NCBI RefSeq assembly: GCF_006874425.1
Contig: NZ_VIJZ01000007.1
Span: 186,001 to 250,000, forward strand
DNA from: Paenibacillus ottowii
GTDB taxonomy: Bacteria > Bacillota > Bacilli > Paenibacillales > Paenibacillaceae
DNA length: 64,000 nucleotides
Direction of reading: 5' to 3'
Shown here: one piece after another, positions 50,450-59,670 of the stretch
Position numbering within the stretch: position 1 is the first letter of the stretch
How the letters are laid out: each line of letters begins with the position of its first letter
Translations under genes and position numbers: made by a program
Notes under the pieces: model-generated
Told to the model about the DNA's origin: nothing
The model's input: the letters and a program-made list of their open reading frames with translations, nothing else
Databases searched by the model: none

Positions 50450-51465
50450 ATGAAAAAGATATATTACACACTCACCTCAGCGGTGGTGGCGAGTCTGATT
50501 CTGACGGCTGTTCCGGTACCGGCGGTATATGGAGCTTCAACGAAAAATACCCAACCTGCACAAGCTGCAACAGGAGCCTCATCCCTAAAAGAAGTGGATG
50601 CTAAAATTGTACAAAAGGCGCAAGAGTATTTAAAAGCAGTAACAGGCAAAAGCTATACGTTTAGTGGGGCAAAAAAATGGAGTCTAGGTAACGAGAACGG
50701 TTGGGATTTCAGTATAAAAGGTGTGGAACACGGTCAAGTCATGGTTACCAAGACGGGTGAATTAGAACGTATATATGTGGATCAATCCTGGGGTGAACTC
50801 AAGGATAGCTACAAACAGCAACTTCAAGCCGCATTGAAAAGCGTTCTCCAGGAACCAGAAGCAAGCAAAACACCTGAAGAAGTAAACATTTCAGTGGATA
50901 AAAGCCCGGAGTATCCTAAAGGTGCAGTAGAGTTATATACCAGAATCGACAATAACACTATTATTCTGCGGGAGGGTAAAGTGCTGCGCAAATAAAGCTG
51001 CTTCCCAAGCAAGAGATAGATGAAAATGCACTAAAGGCGGCAAGCGGCGTCTTCGCTGGTTTGGAGGGCGTAAAACAAGGAGCGTTGAATGAACCAATCC
51101 AGCTGATCACTGAGAACGGAAAGACCGTGTATAACCTGATGTTTGGTACTGGAGCGCATCCTGTGTTTGTGAATGTCGAAAAAGGTACGAACAAAGTAAC
51201 CAAGGTTGCGGCATATGAATTGCAGGATTCGGCTGCTAATTACAAAGAAACCTACAAAAAAATGAAATCATACAGCGAGGCTCAACTGCTGAAAAATGCA
51301 GCCCGGCAATCCAAGGAGCTTCTGAAGGTTGAACTGACGGGCTATAAAGCAAAACTAGATCCCCAGTTGACGGCTGTCGTGCATTTTACGAAAAGTGGAT
51401 CTCCATCTCTAGTCGGTTCTTTTAATTCGAAAGGCCAATTTTATGAACTGGAATTTAAGGAATAG
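50450..51465 (+). pseudogene. Secreted hypothetical protein broken by a frameshift
   Basis: The first frame (50450-50995) begins with a signal peptide (MKKIYYTL, cleavage near VYGAS) and runs 181 residues to ...VLRK-stop. The -1 frame continues without pause as IKLLPKQEIDENALKAAS and runs to 51465, giving a combined length of about 338 residues. The break is in an A-run (CGCAAATAAAG, 50987-50997), so loss of one A explains it. Two similar alpha/beta segments (KEVDAKIVQKAQEYLKAVTG and EAQLLKNAARQSKELLKV) suggest repeated PepSY/YcdB-like units, which is not certain. A sequencing error is possible. Confidence 0.7.
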
Positions 51466-51570
51466 TAGAGAGCAATTCTGCAGGGGTTATCAAGTATCTG
51501 TTTCCAGTTGACCTCCTAAGGGTAAAAACAGTGTAATATTGTTGGCCTAGGCCAGGGAGGAGCTAAAACG

Positions 51571-51876
51571 ATGCATGCAGATGTTCAGAACTTGTTTATC
51601 CGTATACAGATGCTTTCTTACGCACAACAGAACGATTTGACGGTGAGTGATGTACAACCGTTGCTCGAAGAACGCGGGTACCGTGTAGGTGAACGAGAGG
51701 TCAAGCAGGAGCTGGAAAACCTGACTCAGGAAAACTTCCTGACACCGCATGATGATATGTTCAGCCTTACTGGCGCAGGGATCGAGGAGTTACAGGAAAT
51801 TCAATCGATGCTGGGCGTATTGTACGAGGATGTTGTGAAAAATCCAGCACATGTCACGGCCCGTGCCTCTTCCTAA
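51571..51876 (+). CDS. Hypothetical small helical (winged-helix-like) protein
   Basis: 101-residue acidic protein. The order of elements (LFIRIQMLSYAQQ, LTVSDVQPLLEERGYRVGE, VKQELENLTQENFLTPHDD, FSLTGAGIEEL) resembles a PadR/MarR-type winged helix with a Y-R/T-x-G wing, but DNA binding is unproven. GGGAGGAGC precedes the ATG. It is terminated by the hairpin at 51914-51960. Confidence 0.65.
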   Translation: MHADVQNLFIRIQMLSYAQQNDLTVSDVQPLLEERGYRVGEREVKQELENLTQENFLTPHDDMFSLTGAGIEELQEIQSMLGVLYEDVVKNPAHVTARASS

Positions 51877-51913
51877 AAGGATTGAAGACACGAAATATTC
51901 TATAACAATAAAC

Positions 51914-51960
51914 GGTAGCCCTCTTGATTCCTATTTTCAGGAAGTGAGAGGGCTATTTTG
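51914..51960 (+). terminator. Terminator after small helical protein gene
   Basis: A TAGCCCTCT/AGAGGGCTA outer stem and TTCCT/AGGAA inner pairing, followed by TTTTG. Confidence 0.75.
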
Positions 51961-52064
51961 ATGTATACAGGCTTGTCCACTTGAAAGAAGGTTGTGTTTG
52001 TTGAAGGGGTATGCTTAAATGTAGCGTATATTTGTGTCATTTTATGCTGGAAGGATGATGGAAT

Positions 52065-52661
52065 ATGTGTGCATATGCATGTAAGGGGCATATCCCACTG
52101 CTGGAAAGCTCGCGCCTTCGGCTGCGAAGAATGGAAAGCCGGGATGCGGCTGCGATGTTCGCTTGCTGGTCTGACCCGGAGGTTCACCGTTATATGAACC
52201 TTTCCGGTATGTCAGGACGTGAGGATGCAGAGGATATGATTGAGCTGTTGAATGAGCTGGCCAAGACGGAAGATGCGCTGCGCTGGGGGATCGAGCTAAA
52301 GGAGAACGGGAAGCTGATTGGAAGCTGCGGCTTTAATTATTGGCAGACGGAGGGAGCTTATAAAGCGGAGATTGGTTATGAGTTGGCCAAGCCTTATTGG
52401 CGACACGGTTATATGACCGAGGCGCTTCGCTTGGTGCTGTCATTCGGATATAATACGATTCGACTAAATCGGATCGAAGCGCTGGTGGACCCGCGTAATA
52501 TTGGCTCGCAAGCCCTGCTGTCCTCAATGGGCTGGTCTCAGGAAGGCTTGTTACGGCAGGTACAGCATACATCTACAGGTTTTAAAGATATGCTGATGTA
52601 TTCAATATTGCATGAAGAATGGCTTAGACTGGAGGTACAACGAAATGCTATTTCAGTATAA
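52065..52661 (+). CDS. GNAT acetyltransferase (RimJ/RimL type)
   Basis: 198-residue acetyl-CoA-dependent N-acetyltransferase. SSRLRLRRMESRDAAAMF, IGYELAKPYWRHGYMTEAL (acetyl-CoA loop region) and RIEALVDPRNIGSQALLSSM are typical of the RimJ/RimL branch. The acceptor is unknown: a ribosomal protein or a small molecule. The 3' end overlaps the EcfT gene by 17 nt, so it is translationally linked to the ECF transporter downstream. Confidence 0.9.
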   Translation: MCAYACKGHIPLLESSRLRLRRMESRDAAAMFACWSDPEVHRYMNLSGMSGREDAEDMIELLNELAKTEDALRWGIELKENGKLIGSCGFNYWQTEGAYKAEIGYELAKPYWRHGYMTEALRLVLSFGYNTIRLNRIEALVDPRNIGSQALLSSMGWSQEGLLRQVQHTSTGFKDMLMYSILHEEWLRLEVQRNAISV

Positions 52662-53403
52662 CGGTGGCTCGTCGACGCTGCACAGGCTTGGGCCGTTAAG
52701 TAAGCTTATATGGGTGGGTTGCTTTAGTCTCCTGTCGATGGCATGGGATTCGACGCTGCAGGAAGCGGTTCTCTTGGCTGTCCTGATCGCCGTGGCTGGC
52801 TTGGGCGCACGTTTGACGCTGGCACGCCAATTTCGTGCTATGTCTTTTTTGATTGGTTTAGGTATTCCGTATTTTATACTGTCTATTCTAGCGATTCGCG
52901 AAGGGCACGCAGTGGCAACATGGGGACCTATGGTGATTACAGTGGAGGGACTGGACATCGCAGGGGCGTTAACGCTGCGGATTTTTGTGTTGTTTTTGGC
53001 ATCCTATATCTATCTCTCGACGACCGATCCCCGGGATTTTGTGCAGGCTCTGAATCTTCGCTTGCGTGTGCCTTATCGATTTGCGTTCGGTATATCAGTA
53101 GCGCTGACGTTCCTGCCCCTATTGGAAGAAGAGGGGCGTACAATTATGGCTGCACGGCGAGTTCGCGGACAGGAGCCACCACGAGGATGGAGCAATCGGT
53201 TATCATGGTGGAGCGGGTATGCGGCTGCAGTGTTGGTGAATGCTGTAAGACGGGTTCAGCAGACGGCCCTGGCTATGGAGGGTAAAGGTTTTGGCGCCTA
53301 TGCAGAACGGACGTATCTTCGTACACTGAAGAATGGACGTTTAGGCTGTGTATGTGCTGTGATTGCTGTATTCGCTACGGCTGTTTTATGGTGGGTATTA
53401 TAA
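52645..53403 (+). CDS. ykoC: ECF transporter T component (EcfT/YkoC-like)
   Basis: 252-residue transmembrane T component of an energy-coupling factor transporter, with about 5 TM helices. The conserved Ala-Arg-Gly-type coupling motif that contacts the ATPase is MAARRVRGQEPP. ATG 52645 is used (TGGAGG nearby) and overlaps the acetyltransferase gene. With the S component and double ATPase that follow, it forms a dedicated group I ECF system resembling the B. subtilis thiamine/HMP transporter YkoEDC. Confidence 0.88.
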   Translation: MLFQYNGGSSTLHRLGPLSKLIWVGCFSLLSMAWDSTLQEAVLLAVLIAVAGLGARLTLARQFRAMSFLIGLGIPYFILSILAIREGHAVATWGPMVITVEGLDIAGALTLRIFVLFLASYIYLSTTDPRDFVQALNLRLRVPYRFAFGISVALTFLPLLEEEGRTIMAARRVRGQEPPRGWSNRLSWWSGYAAAVLVNAVRRVQQTALAMEGKGFGAYAERTYLRTLKNGRLGCVCAVIAVFATAVLWWVL

Positions 53404-53424
53404 AGAGCAGCCTCTTTTTTTGCT

Positions 53425-53484
53425 CCTATTGTCAACTTGATAAATAAAATTTAGGTTGACAATAGGGCGATGGATGAATACATT
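53425..53484 (+). promoter_or_regulatory. Inverted repeat and promoter between T and S component genes
   Basis: A 12-bp perfect inverted repeat (CCTATTGTCAAC at 53425-53436, GTTGACAATAGG at 53455-53466) includes the -35 TTGACA (53456-53461). A -10-like TACATT follows at 53479-53484 with a 17-nt spacer. A third TTGACAATAGGG copy occurs at 54173-54184, before the ATPase gene. This may be an operator for the S/ATPase genes. Confidence 0.5.
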
Positions 53485-53561
53485 TATACAGTAACAGCTT
53501 GTACAAGGATCAAAACTATGACCTTGTAGAGCAGATAATGGAGAGGAGTCAAGAAATACAT

Positions 53562-54149
53562 ATGAAGGAATCTCGTATTTTTGCAAAGTTTACAACGTTG
53601 GATATCGTGTTCATGGCAATGCTGGCCACGTTGAACGGTGTCATGACTGTGTATTTGTCGATGATTAACAAAACGTTAAACAGTCTGGGAGGGCCGATCG
53701 CAACTTCTGCTATTGTGGGGCTGTACATGATATATGGCTTGCTGGCCTATTATGTTATTCGTAAACCAGGTACAGCGGTAATTGCTTATGCCTTTGGCGC
53801 GGTAGTGCAGTCATTTATGGGCTCTGCCTATGGAATTGCATCTATTATTGCGGCGGCTGTCTGCTATATGGTAGCGGCGGAGCTTGTATTTGCTCTTTTA
53901 CGGTATCGACGCTGGGGCGCAGTTTCATTAATGCTGGTGGGCGGGGCCATGGTTCCGCTGTGGTTTATTGTGGCAGCCAATATGTTTGGCTATATGCATT
54001 GGGGATGGAAGGTGCTGGCGGTGGCACTGATCGTTCGTATCCTGAGTGGCATCATCCTGTGTGGTCTGCTGACCAAAATACTAGGCGATGCCTTGAATCG
54101 TACAGGTCTATTAAAACGCTTTGAACTGGGCCGCGCTTCACGTGCATAA
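53562..54149 (+). CDS. ykoE: ECF transporter S component (YkoE-like)
   Basis: Membrane substrate-capture component with about 5-6 TM helices and 195 residues. LGGPIATSAIVGLYMIYGLL, YVIRKPGTAVIAY and VVQSFMGSAYG match the YkoE family, which imports thiamine precursor (HMP) or thiamine in B. subtilis. ATG 53562 is preferred, although its AGGAG is 14 nt upstream. The frame opens at TTG 53499 without a site. No TPP riboswitch was seen upstream and no ykoF lies nearby, so the vitamin is inferred only from family. Confidence 0.85.
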   Translation: MKESRIFAKFTTLDIVFMAMLATLNGVMTVYLSMINKTLNSLGGPIATSAIVGLYMIYGLLAYYVIRKPGTAVIAYAFGAVVQSFMGSAYGIASIIAAAVCYMVAAELVFALLRYRRWGAVSLMLVGGAMVPLWFIVAANMFGYMHWGWKVLAVALIVRILSGIILCGLLTKILGDALNRTGLLKRFELGRASRA

Positions 54150-54202
54150 CCAAGGTTATACATGGTTATAGCTTGACAATAGGGATCGAGGGTATTTCGG
54201 TT

Positions 54203-55762
54203 ATGAATGAACGTAGTGATCATGATGCAGAAAATAGAACGGCTGTCTCCTTGAGGAATTTTGGCTATCGCTATGACGACCAGGTGGAGCCAGCGTTACA
54301 TGGTCTGACACTGGACATTGGGGTGGGCGAGCATGTAGCCATTGTCGGAGCTAGCGGAAGTGGAAAGTCTACACTGTGCCAGCTGCTTCATGGCGGGTTG
54401 TCCCGTTCTGGGGAAGGCGAACGGACGGGCGAGCTGACCGTATACGGAATGGACCCCGCCACCACTGAATTGGCTACAATCGCCACTACTGTCGGCGTCG
54501 TGCTTCAGGACCCGGATGCCCAGCTGGTGCAGGGAATCGTCGAAGACGAAATTGCTTTTGGGCCGGAGAACCTGCGCGTGCCTCCGGCAAAAATAGAGCA
54601 GCGCCTGGCCGCTGCGCTAGAGGCCGTCGGCCTTGCTTCCGAGCGCGGCTCCTTCGTGCGCCGCCTCTCGGGAGGCCAGCGCCAACGCACCGCCATTGCT
54701 GCGGTGCTGGCGTTGGAAGCGCCGCTGGTCGTGTTCGACGACGCAGCGGCACAGTTGGACCCGCCGGCGGTACGGGACTTCGTCCTGCTATGTCGGCGGC
54801 TCCACGGCGCAGGCCGGACGGTGGTCACCGCGTCCGGTCGCATAGACGATGGCGTGCGCGCAGCGCAGCGCGTCATCGTGCTAAAGGACGGGACCGTGCA
54901 GCTGCAAGGCCCGCCCGAAAAGCTGCTGCGCGAGCATGGTGCGCAGCTGGCAGCCTGGGGGCTGCTCCCCTCTTCCGTAGGGAGGGAAGACAGGCCGCGT
55001 GAGCCGGGGGTGAATTCCGGCTCGGCGGCTAATTGCGCGGGGCAGCCGTTGCTGGAGGTGAAGGGATTGCCCTTCACCTACCCCGGCAGCCAGCGCCCGG
55101 CGCTCAAGGGCGTGAGTCTTGCCCTTGCGCCTGGCGACCGAGCCGTAATGCTGGGCGAGAACGGTTCTGGCAAAACTACGCTCGGCAAGCTGCTTATGGG
55201 CTTGCTCCCCGCACCGAGGGGATGCATGTGGTGGGAGGGGCAGGATATGGCGAAGCTGCCTATTCATCAGCTCGCCGCCGGGATCGGCTATGTATTCCAG
55301 CAGCCAGAGCATCAGTTTGCAGCTGCAACGGTGTGGGAAGAGTGCTTGTACAGCGTGCGCGCCAAGGTTGGTTTACGGATCGGAGATCCGGTTCCCGCCG
55401 CCTATGAGGAACGGGCGCATCGCTTATTGGCAGCTGCCAGGCTGAACCACAGGCTGGAGGCTTCGCCATATCTGTTAAGTGGAGGCGAAAAAAGGCTTTT
55501 GAGCGTTGCGGCACAGTTTATCCTACCCAAAAAGCTTTACATTTTGGATGAGCCAACTGCGGGAACGGATTACGAAGGAGCGAACATCCTGCTCCAGATG
55601 TGCACAGAACAGTCCGCTGAAGGCGCGGCTTTTTTGCTCATTACCCACGATCTGCAGATTGCTGAACGCTTTGCCGGCCATGTTTTTCGTATGGAAGAGG
55701 GGTATCTCTATAGAACGGAAGATAGCGGGAGTTATCATACGATTACAGTTGACAAAAATTAA
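54203..55762 (+). CDS. ykoD: ECF transporter double ATPase (YkoD-like) with one degenerate site
   Basis: 519-residue fusion of two ABC ATPase domains. NBD1: Walker A GASGSGKST (about 49-57), signature LSGGQ, Walker B VVFDD. NBD2: Walker A GENGSGKTT (about 318-326), signature LSGGE, Walker B LYILDEP, H-loop ITHD. In NBD1 the catalytic Glu is Asp180 and the H-loop His is absent (VTASGR), so only one composite site is fully canonical. ATG 54203 is used. The inner part (54600-55050) is notably GC-rich compared with its neighbours. It powers the YkoC/YkoE components. Confidence 0.9.
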   Translation: MNERSDHDAENRTAVSLRNFGYRYDDQVEPALHGLTLDIGVGEHVAIVGASGSGKSTLCQLLHGGLSRSGEGERTGELTVYGMDPATTELATIATTVGVVLQDPDAQLVQGIVEDEIAFGPENLRVPPAKIEQRLAAALEAVGLASERGSFVRRLSGGQRQRTAIAAVLALEAPLVVFDDAAAQLDPPAVRDFVLLCRRLHGAGRTVVTASGRIDDGVRAAQRVIVLKDGTVQLQGPPEKLLREHGAQLAAWGLLPSSVGREDRPREPGVNSGSAANCAGQPLLEVKGLPFTYPGSQRPALKGVSLALAPGDRAVMLGENGSGKTTLGKLLMGLLPAPRGCMWWEGQDMAKLPIHQLAAGIGYVFQQPEHQFAAATVWEECLYSVRAKVGLRIGDPVPAAYEERAHRLLAAARLNHRLEASPYLLSGGEKRLLSVAAQFILPKKLYILDEPTAGTDYEGANILLQMCTEQSAEGAAFLLITHDLQIAERFAGHVFRMEEGYLYRTEDSGSYHTITVDKN

Positions 55763-55797
55763 GGATATGTAGACAATAATATATATACATCGTATAT

Positions 55798-55825
55798 AAC
55801 AGGCGGCCTATATAGGCCGCCTGTT
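55798..55825. terminator. Perfect 28-nt palindrome after the ECF operon
   Basis: AACAGGCGGCCTA joined to its exact complement forms a 13-bp stem, 36 nt after the ATPase stop. The T run is short (TTT), so it could act as a terminator or as a protein site. Confidence 0.6.
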
Positions 55826-55907
55826 TACGATTATACAGTGTGGGTAATCATCCATCTGAGAGGGAAAACTGCACAGATACAACACATTTTGTACAAGGAA
55901 GGGATTT

Positions 55908-57449
55908 GTGATTTGCTTGGGAAATGATAAACCTATGAAGCGCGGACTCGTGCTGACAGGTGTTCTATTGGCCACCTTTCTGGCCGCGATTGAAGGAACG
56001 GTTATCGGTCCAGCGGGACCGACAATTGTGAGTGAACTGGGCAGTGTGAATTTGCTCAGCTGGATTTTTACGGCATATTTGCTGACGATGGCTGTAACCA
56101 CGCCTATTTTCGGCAAACTTAGCGATTTGTTTGGCCGAAAACCCATTTTTCTAATTGGTTGTTCGTTATTTGTGCTTGGCTCTTTGCTTTGCATGCTGGC
56201 TGGTAGTATGGAGCAGCTTATTTTATACCGGGCCATTCAAGGGATTGGAGCAGGCGGTGTCATTCCTGTTACCTTTACCATTATCGGTGATATATACAAA
56301 ATGGAGGAACGTGGTAAAGTCCAGGGTATGATCAGCTCGGTATGGGGGATTTCTTCCCTGGTTGGGCCCCTATTGGGCGGTTACGTAGTCACGTATTTTG
56401 GCTGGGAATGGATTTTCGGCTTTAACGTTCCTTTTGGATTGCTGGCTATGTTCTTCATCGCCCGTTACCTGCGGGAACAGGTAAGCAAACGTACCGCACG
56501 TATCGACGTGGCGGGGGCAGTTACCTTTACCATCGGGATGACGGCACTCCTGCTCGTATTGGCCCTAGGGGGACAATATATCGGTTGGGCTTCTCCTGAA
56601 TTGCTGACCCTGGCTGCCGTGGCGATTTTATTCCTGATTTTGTTCTTGGTTATCGAAAAGCGCGCTCAGGAGCCAATGGTGCCCCTGAAGCTGTTTCGGA
56701 TACGGGATATCGCTTTCTCCTGTGCCGCTGCACTGCTCGTCAGTACCCTGCTAATCGGGCTGACTAGCTATCTGCCGCTATGGATTCAAGGCGTACACGG
56801 GGGAGATGCAGCCTCATCTGGTCTGGCGCTGGCCCCCATGTCGGTAGGTTGGTTGTTTGGCTCCATGATCGGAGGACGCATTTTGCTGACGCTGGGCTCG
56901 CGTCGAACCTCTTTGATTGGCCTGACTCTGATTGTATTGGGAGCCTTCGTCATGACCTTGATGAACCTAACAGCTCCAATCTGGCTGCTGTTCCTGTCTA
57001 CGTTATTGTATGGACTGGGATTTGGCTTCTCGATAACCGTGTTCACGATTATTGCTCAGTCCTCGGTCGGATTCCAGCTGCGTGGCGCGTCTACAGCCTT
57101 GAATACGTTCCTGCGCACGTTGGGACAAACGATTGGGGTTGCGGCCTTCGGTTCATGGCTGAATTATCGCATTGCAGCTCAGACAGCTGACGGACAGCTT
57201 ACACAGCAAGGGGTTACACAGGAAGATATTAATGGTCTGCTGGCCCCGCATGCTTCACAAAGTCTTAGTGACAAGGTTGCCGAATTACTCCGTTCTGTAT
57301 TGGAAAACAGTCTGCATTCTCTATTCGTGATTATGGTCGTTATTGCGGTGATTAGCTGGTTTGTCGTTCTCGGCTTGCGGAATCGTCCACCAGGCATGGA
57401 GGAAGAGGCAGATCAGCGTATCAAGACACCCCAAAGAGAACACGCATAA
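55908..57449 (+). CDS. MFS drug exporter, DHA2 family (14 TM)
   Basis: 513-residue proton-driven exporter. LAAIEGTVIGPAGPTIVSEL gives motif D1, GKLSDLFGRKPIFLIG is motif A, LYRAIQGIGAGGVIPVTFTI motif B, and WGISSLVGPLLGGY motif C. 14 TM helices are predicted. It belongs to the EmrB/MdtL-like DHA2 group transporting lipophilic drugs. GTG 55908 is used, just after AAGGAAGGG. ATG 55935 is a possible alternative. A terminator follows. Confidence 0.92.
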   Translation: MICLGNDKPMKRGLVLTGVLLATFLAAIEGTVIGPAGPTIVSELGSVNLLSWIFTAYLLTMAVTTPIFGKLSDLFGRKPIFLIGCSLFVLGSLLCMLAGSMEQLILYRAIQGIGAGGVIPVTFTIIGDIYKMEERGKVQGMISSVWGISSLVGPLLGGYVVTYFGWEWIFGFNVPFGLLAMFFIARYLREQVSKRTARIDVAGAVTFTIGMTALLLVLALGGQYIGWASPELLTLAAVAILFLILFLVIEKRAQEPMVPLKLFRIRDIAFSCAAALLVSTLLIGLTSYLPLWIQGVHGGDAASSGLALAPMSVGWLFGSMIGGRILLTLGSRRTSLIGLTLIVLGAFVMTLMNLTAPIWLLFLSTLLYGLGFGFSITVFTIIAQSSVGFQLRGASTALNTFLRTLGQTIGVAAFGSWLNYRIAAQTADGQLTQQGVTQEDINGLLAPHASQSLSDKVAELLRSVLENSLHSLFVIMVVIAVISWFVVLGLRNRPPGMEEEADQRIKTPQREHA

Positions 57450-57477
57450 AAAATAATATACTTCTTTCATTATAAAG

Positions 57478-57519
57478 AGACAGTCCGGTAAACCATTAAA
57501 GGTCCGGGCTGTTTCTTTT
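57478..57519 (+). terminator. Terminator after DHA2 exporter gene
   Basis: AGACAGTCCGG pairs with CCGGGCTGTTT, followed by CTTTT. The next 540 bases to the levansucrase start are AT-rich. A TTGACA at 57975-57980 may be part of the sacB promoter, and I found no gene there. Confidence 0.85.
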
Positions 57520-58061
57520 ATGTAAAGGTCTCTTCTCCTACTGATTTCAGCAAATAGCCGCCTCGTATAGGACCGATAAATCCTTAAGTATACAAAAAGG
57601 CAATAAAAATTCCTCAGAGATTGCGATATATTCATATCATACAGGTAACAAAATAGTAAAAAAGTCTTATGTAATTGTAACAAAAAATTAATTTCTGTAT
57701 TGAGTTGCAGGGTACTATAGAACCATTTTTTTGAACTCGCTTACAAATTGGACATTTTATGATTTATTTTAGAATGATTTTGCATGTGAATGAAGCAACC
57801 AACCTAGCAAAATAAGACATGCAAGAAAATCAAGTAACAAATTTTTCTGAATGTAATAGGAATGAAAAAAATAGGGTTTTTCAGAAAATTACTAGGAAAA
57901 TATGAGGATGGAATTCATAGAGAAATCTTCTTTCATACCTCAAATAAAAGGGATTTTCAGTCTATATCAATCGTTTGACATACCATATAAAATGACCCTA
58001 CCAACGAAAAAGTTGGGCTTCAAAACTAGAAGGCATAATTAGATTAAGGGAGATGGAGTAC

Positions 58062-59561
58062 TTGAAGTTTAACAAATGGTTCAGTAAAGCAGCCACGGCA
58101 ACAGTAGCAACTACCTTACTGTTAGGAGGCGGCGTGCAGGCTTTTGCAAACGGAAATGACAAGGCTGATTCCACAGCAGACAGTGCATTTACTCAAATTA
58201 CACGTAGTGACATGCTGAATATTTTCAAACAGCAAGGCAAAGAGAAATATGAGGTTCCGTCCTTTGATGCATCTACAATTAAAAATATTCCTTCTGCTAT
58301 TGGTCACGATAGCTCAGGCAAGCAGATTGATCTGGATGTCTGGGACAGCTGGCCGTTACAAAATGCCGACGGCACAGTAGCTAATTACAAGGGATACAAT
58401 ATCGTTTTTGGACTGGCAGGCGATCCTAAAAGAGGCGAGGATACATTTATATATCTGTTCTATCAAAAAGCGGGTAATACTTCACTGAGCGGCTGGAAAA
58501 ATGCGGGTAGAGTATTTAAGGACAATGATAAATTGCTTTCCAACGATCCGATTCTAAAAAATCAGTCAGAAGAATGGTCCGGCTCAGCTACTTTAACTTC
58601 TGATGGGCATGTACGTTTGTTCTATACTAGTAGACAGCCTTATGACCCAAATAACAAATTATACGGCAAGCAAACCTTGAGCACGGCTCAAATTAATGTC
58701 TCTCAGCCTGATGGCGAGACTCTGAAAGTAGATGGAGTCGAGGATTTGAAATCAATCTATGACGGTGGGGATGGGAAAACCTACCAAAACGTACAACAAA
58801 GCGTCGGAATAGACATGGATAATCATACCCTTCGGGACCCTCACTATGTCGAGGATCAAGGCCACAAATATATTATCTTTGAAGCCAACACAGGCACAGA
58901 GACAGGTTATCAAGGCGAAGACTCGATTCAAAACCCGGCTTATTATGGCGGTAATAAGAAATTCTTCACAGAAGAACAGCAAAACCTGCTGCAAAGTCCT
59001 AAGAAAAAGGGAGCTGAGCTGGCGAACGGCGCACTGGGCATCGTTGAATTGAATGATAACTTTACGTTGAAGAATGTGATGCCTCCTTTGATTGCATCCA
59101 ATCTGGTAACAGATGAAATCGAACGGGCAAATGTGTTCAAAATGAACGGTTTGTGGTATTTATTTACGAGTACAAGAGGTTCCAAGGTGACTGTAGATGC
59201 GATTGGTGATGATGATATTTACATGCTCGGTTATGTTTCGACTTCCTTGACAGGGCCTTATAAACCGTTGAATGGAACCGGTCTCGTTCTTCATCAGGAT
59301 CTGGATCGTGATGATATTACTTGGACGTATGCCCATTTTGCTATCCCGCAAGGCAAAGGCAATAACGTAGTCGTTTCGAGTTATATGACCAATCGTGGGC
59401 TTTTCCCGGATCACAAATCTACTTTTGCACCAAGTTTCCTGCTGAATATTAAAGGCTCGAAAACCTCTGTTGTGAAAAACGGTATTCTGGCGCAAGGGCA
59501 AATCACGATTGATCCAGCGAATGACAAAAAAGACAACCAAAATGAGTATGGCAAGAAATAA
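58062..59561 (+). CDS. sacB: Levansucrase, glycoside hydrolase family 68
   Basis: Secreted fructosyltransferase of 499 residues that builds levan from sucrose. A signal peptide ends near QAFANG. The catalytic set is complete: nucleophile Asp in VWDSWPLQ, transition-state Asp in LRDPHYVED, and acid/base Glu in TDEIERAN. EEWSGSATL is the second sucrose-box motif. TTG 58062 is preferred over ATG 58053, which directly abuts AAGGGAG, since the TTG gives a 9-nt spacing and the usual Met-Lys-Phe start. It is followed at 110 nt by a GH32 gene, as in sacB-levB of B. subtilis. Confidence 0.94.
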   Translation: MKFNKWFSKAATATVATTLLLGGGVQAFANGNDKADSTADSAFTQITRSDMLNIFKQQGKEKYEVPSFDASTIKNIPSAIGHDSSGKQIDLDVWDSWPLQNADGTVANYKGYNIVFGLAGDPKRGEDTFIYLFYQKAGNTSLSGWKNAGRVFKDNDKLLSNDPILKNQSEEWSGSATLTSDGHVRLFYTSRQPYDPNNKLYGKQTLSTAQINVSQPDGETLKVDGVEDLKSIYDGGDGKTYQNVQQSVGIDMDNHTLRDPHYVEDQGHKYIIFEANTGTETGYQGEDSIQNPAYYGGNKKFFTEEQQNLLQSPKKKGAELANGALGIVELNDNFTLKNVMPPLIASNLVTDEIERANVFKMNGLWYLFTSTRGSKVTVDAIGDDDIYMLGYVSTSLTGPYKPLNGTGLVLHQDLDRDDITWTYAHFAIPQGKGNNVVVSSYMTNRGLFPDHKSTFAPSFLLNIKGSKTSVVKNGILAQGQITIDPANDKKDNQNEYGKK

Positions 59562-59577
59562 GTAGGTATAAGCAGTA

Positions 59578-59627
59578 TGTCCGAAGGCGGCAGTTTGGTA
59601 GCAAACCGATCTGTCATCCTTCGGACA
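59578..59627 (+). other. Intercistronic hairpin between sacB and the GH32 gene
   Basis: Perfect 10-bp arms TGTCCGAAGG and CCTTCGGACA enclose a 30-nt loop, with no T run after it. It could stabilise the upstream sacB transcript or cause partial termination, giving unequal expression of the two genes. Confidence 0.6.
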
Positions 59628-59670
59628 ATACAATACATAACGATGCAATGAAGTAAGGAGGATCGTCATA

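Noticed and set aside
52000..53560. TPP riboswitch expected before a Yko-type thiamine/HMP transporter
   Set aside because: I looked for the CTGAGA and ACCTGATC core elements before the acetyltransferase, T and S genes and did not find them.
57321..57683. 120-codon minus-strand frame after the DHA2 exporter
   Set aside because: It overlaps the end of the exporter and its terminator, and has no ribosome site or recognisable domain.
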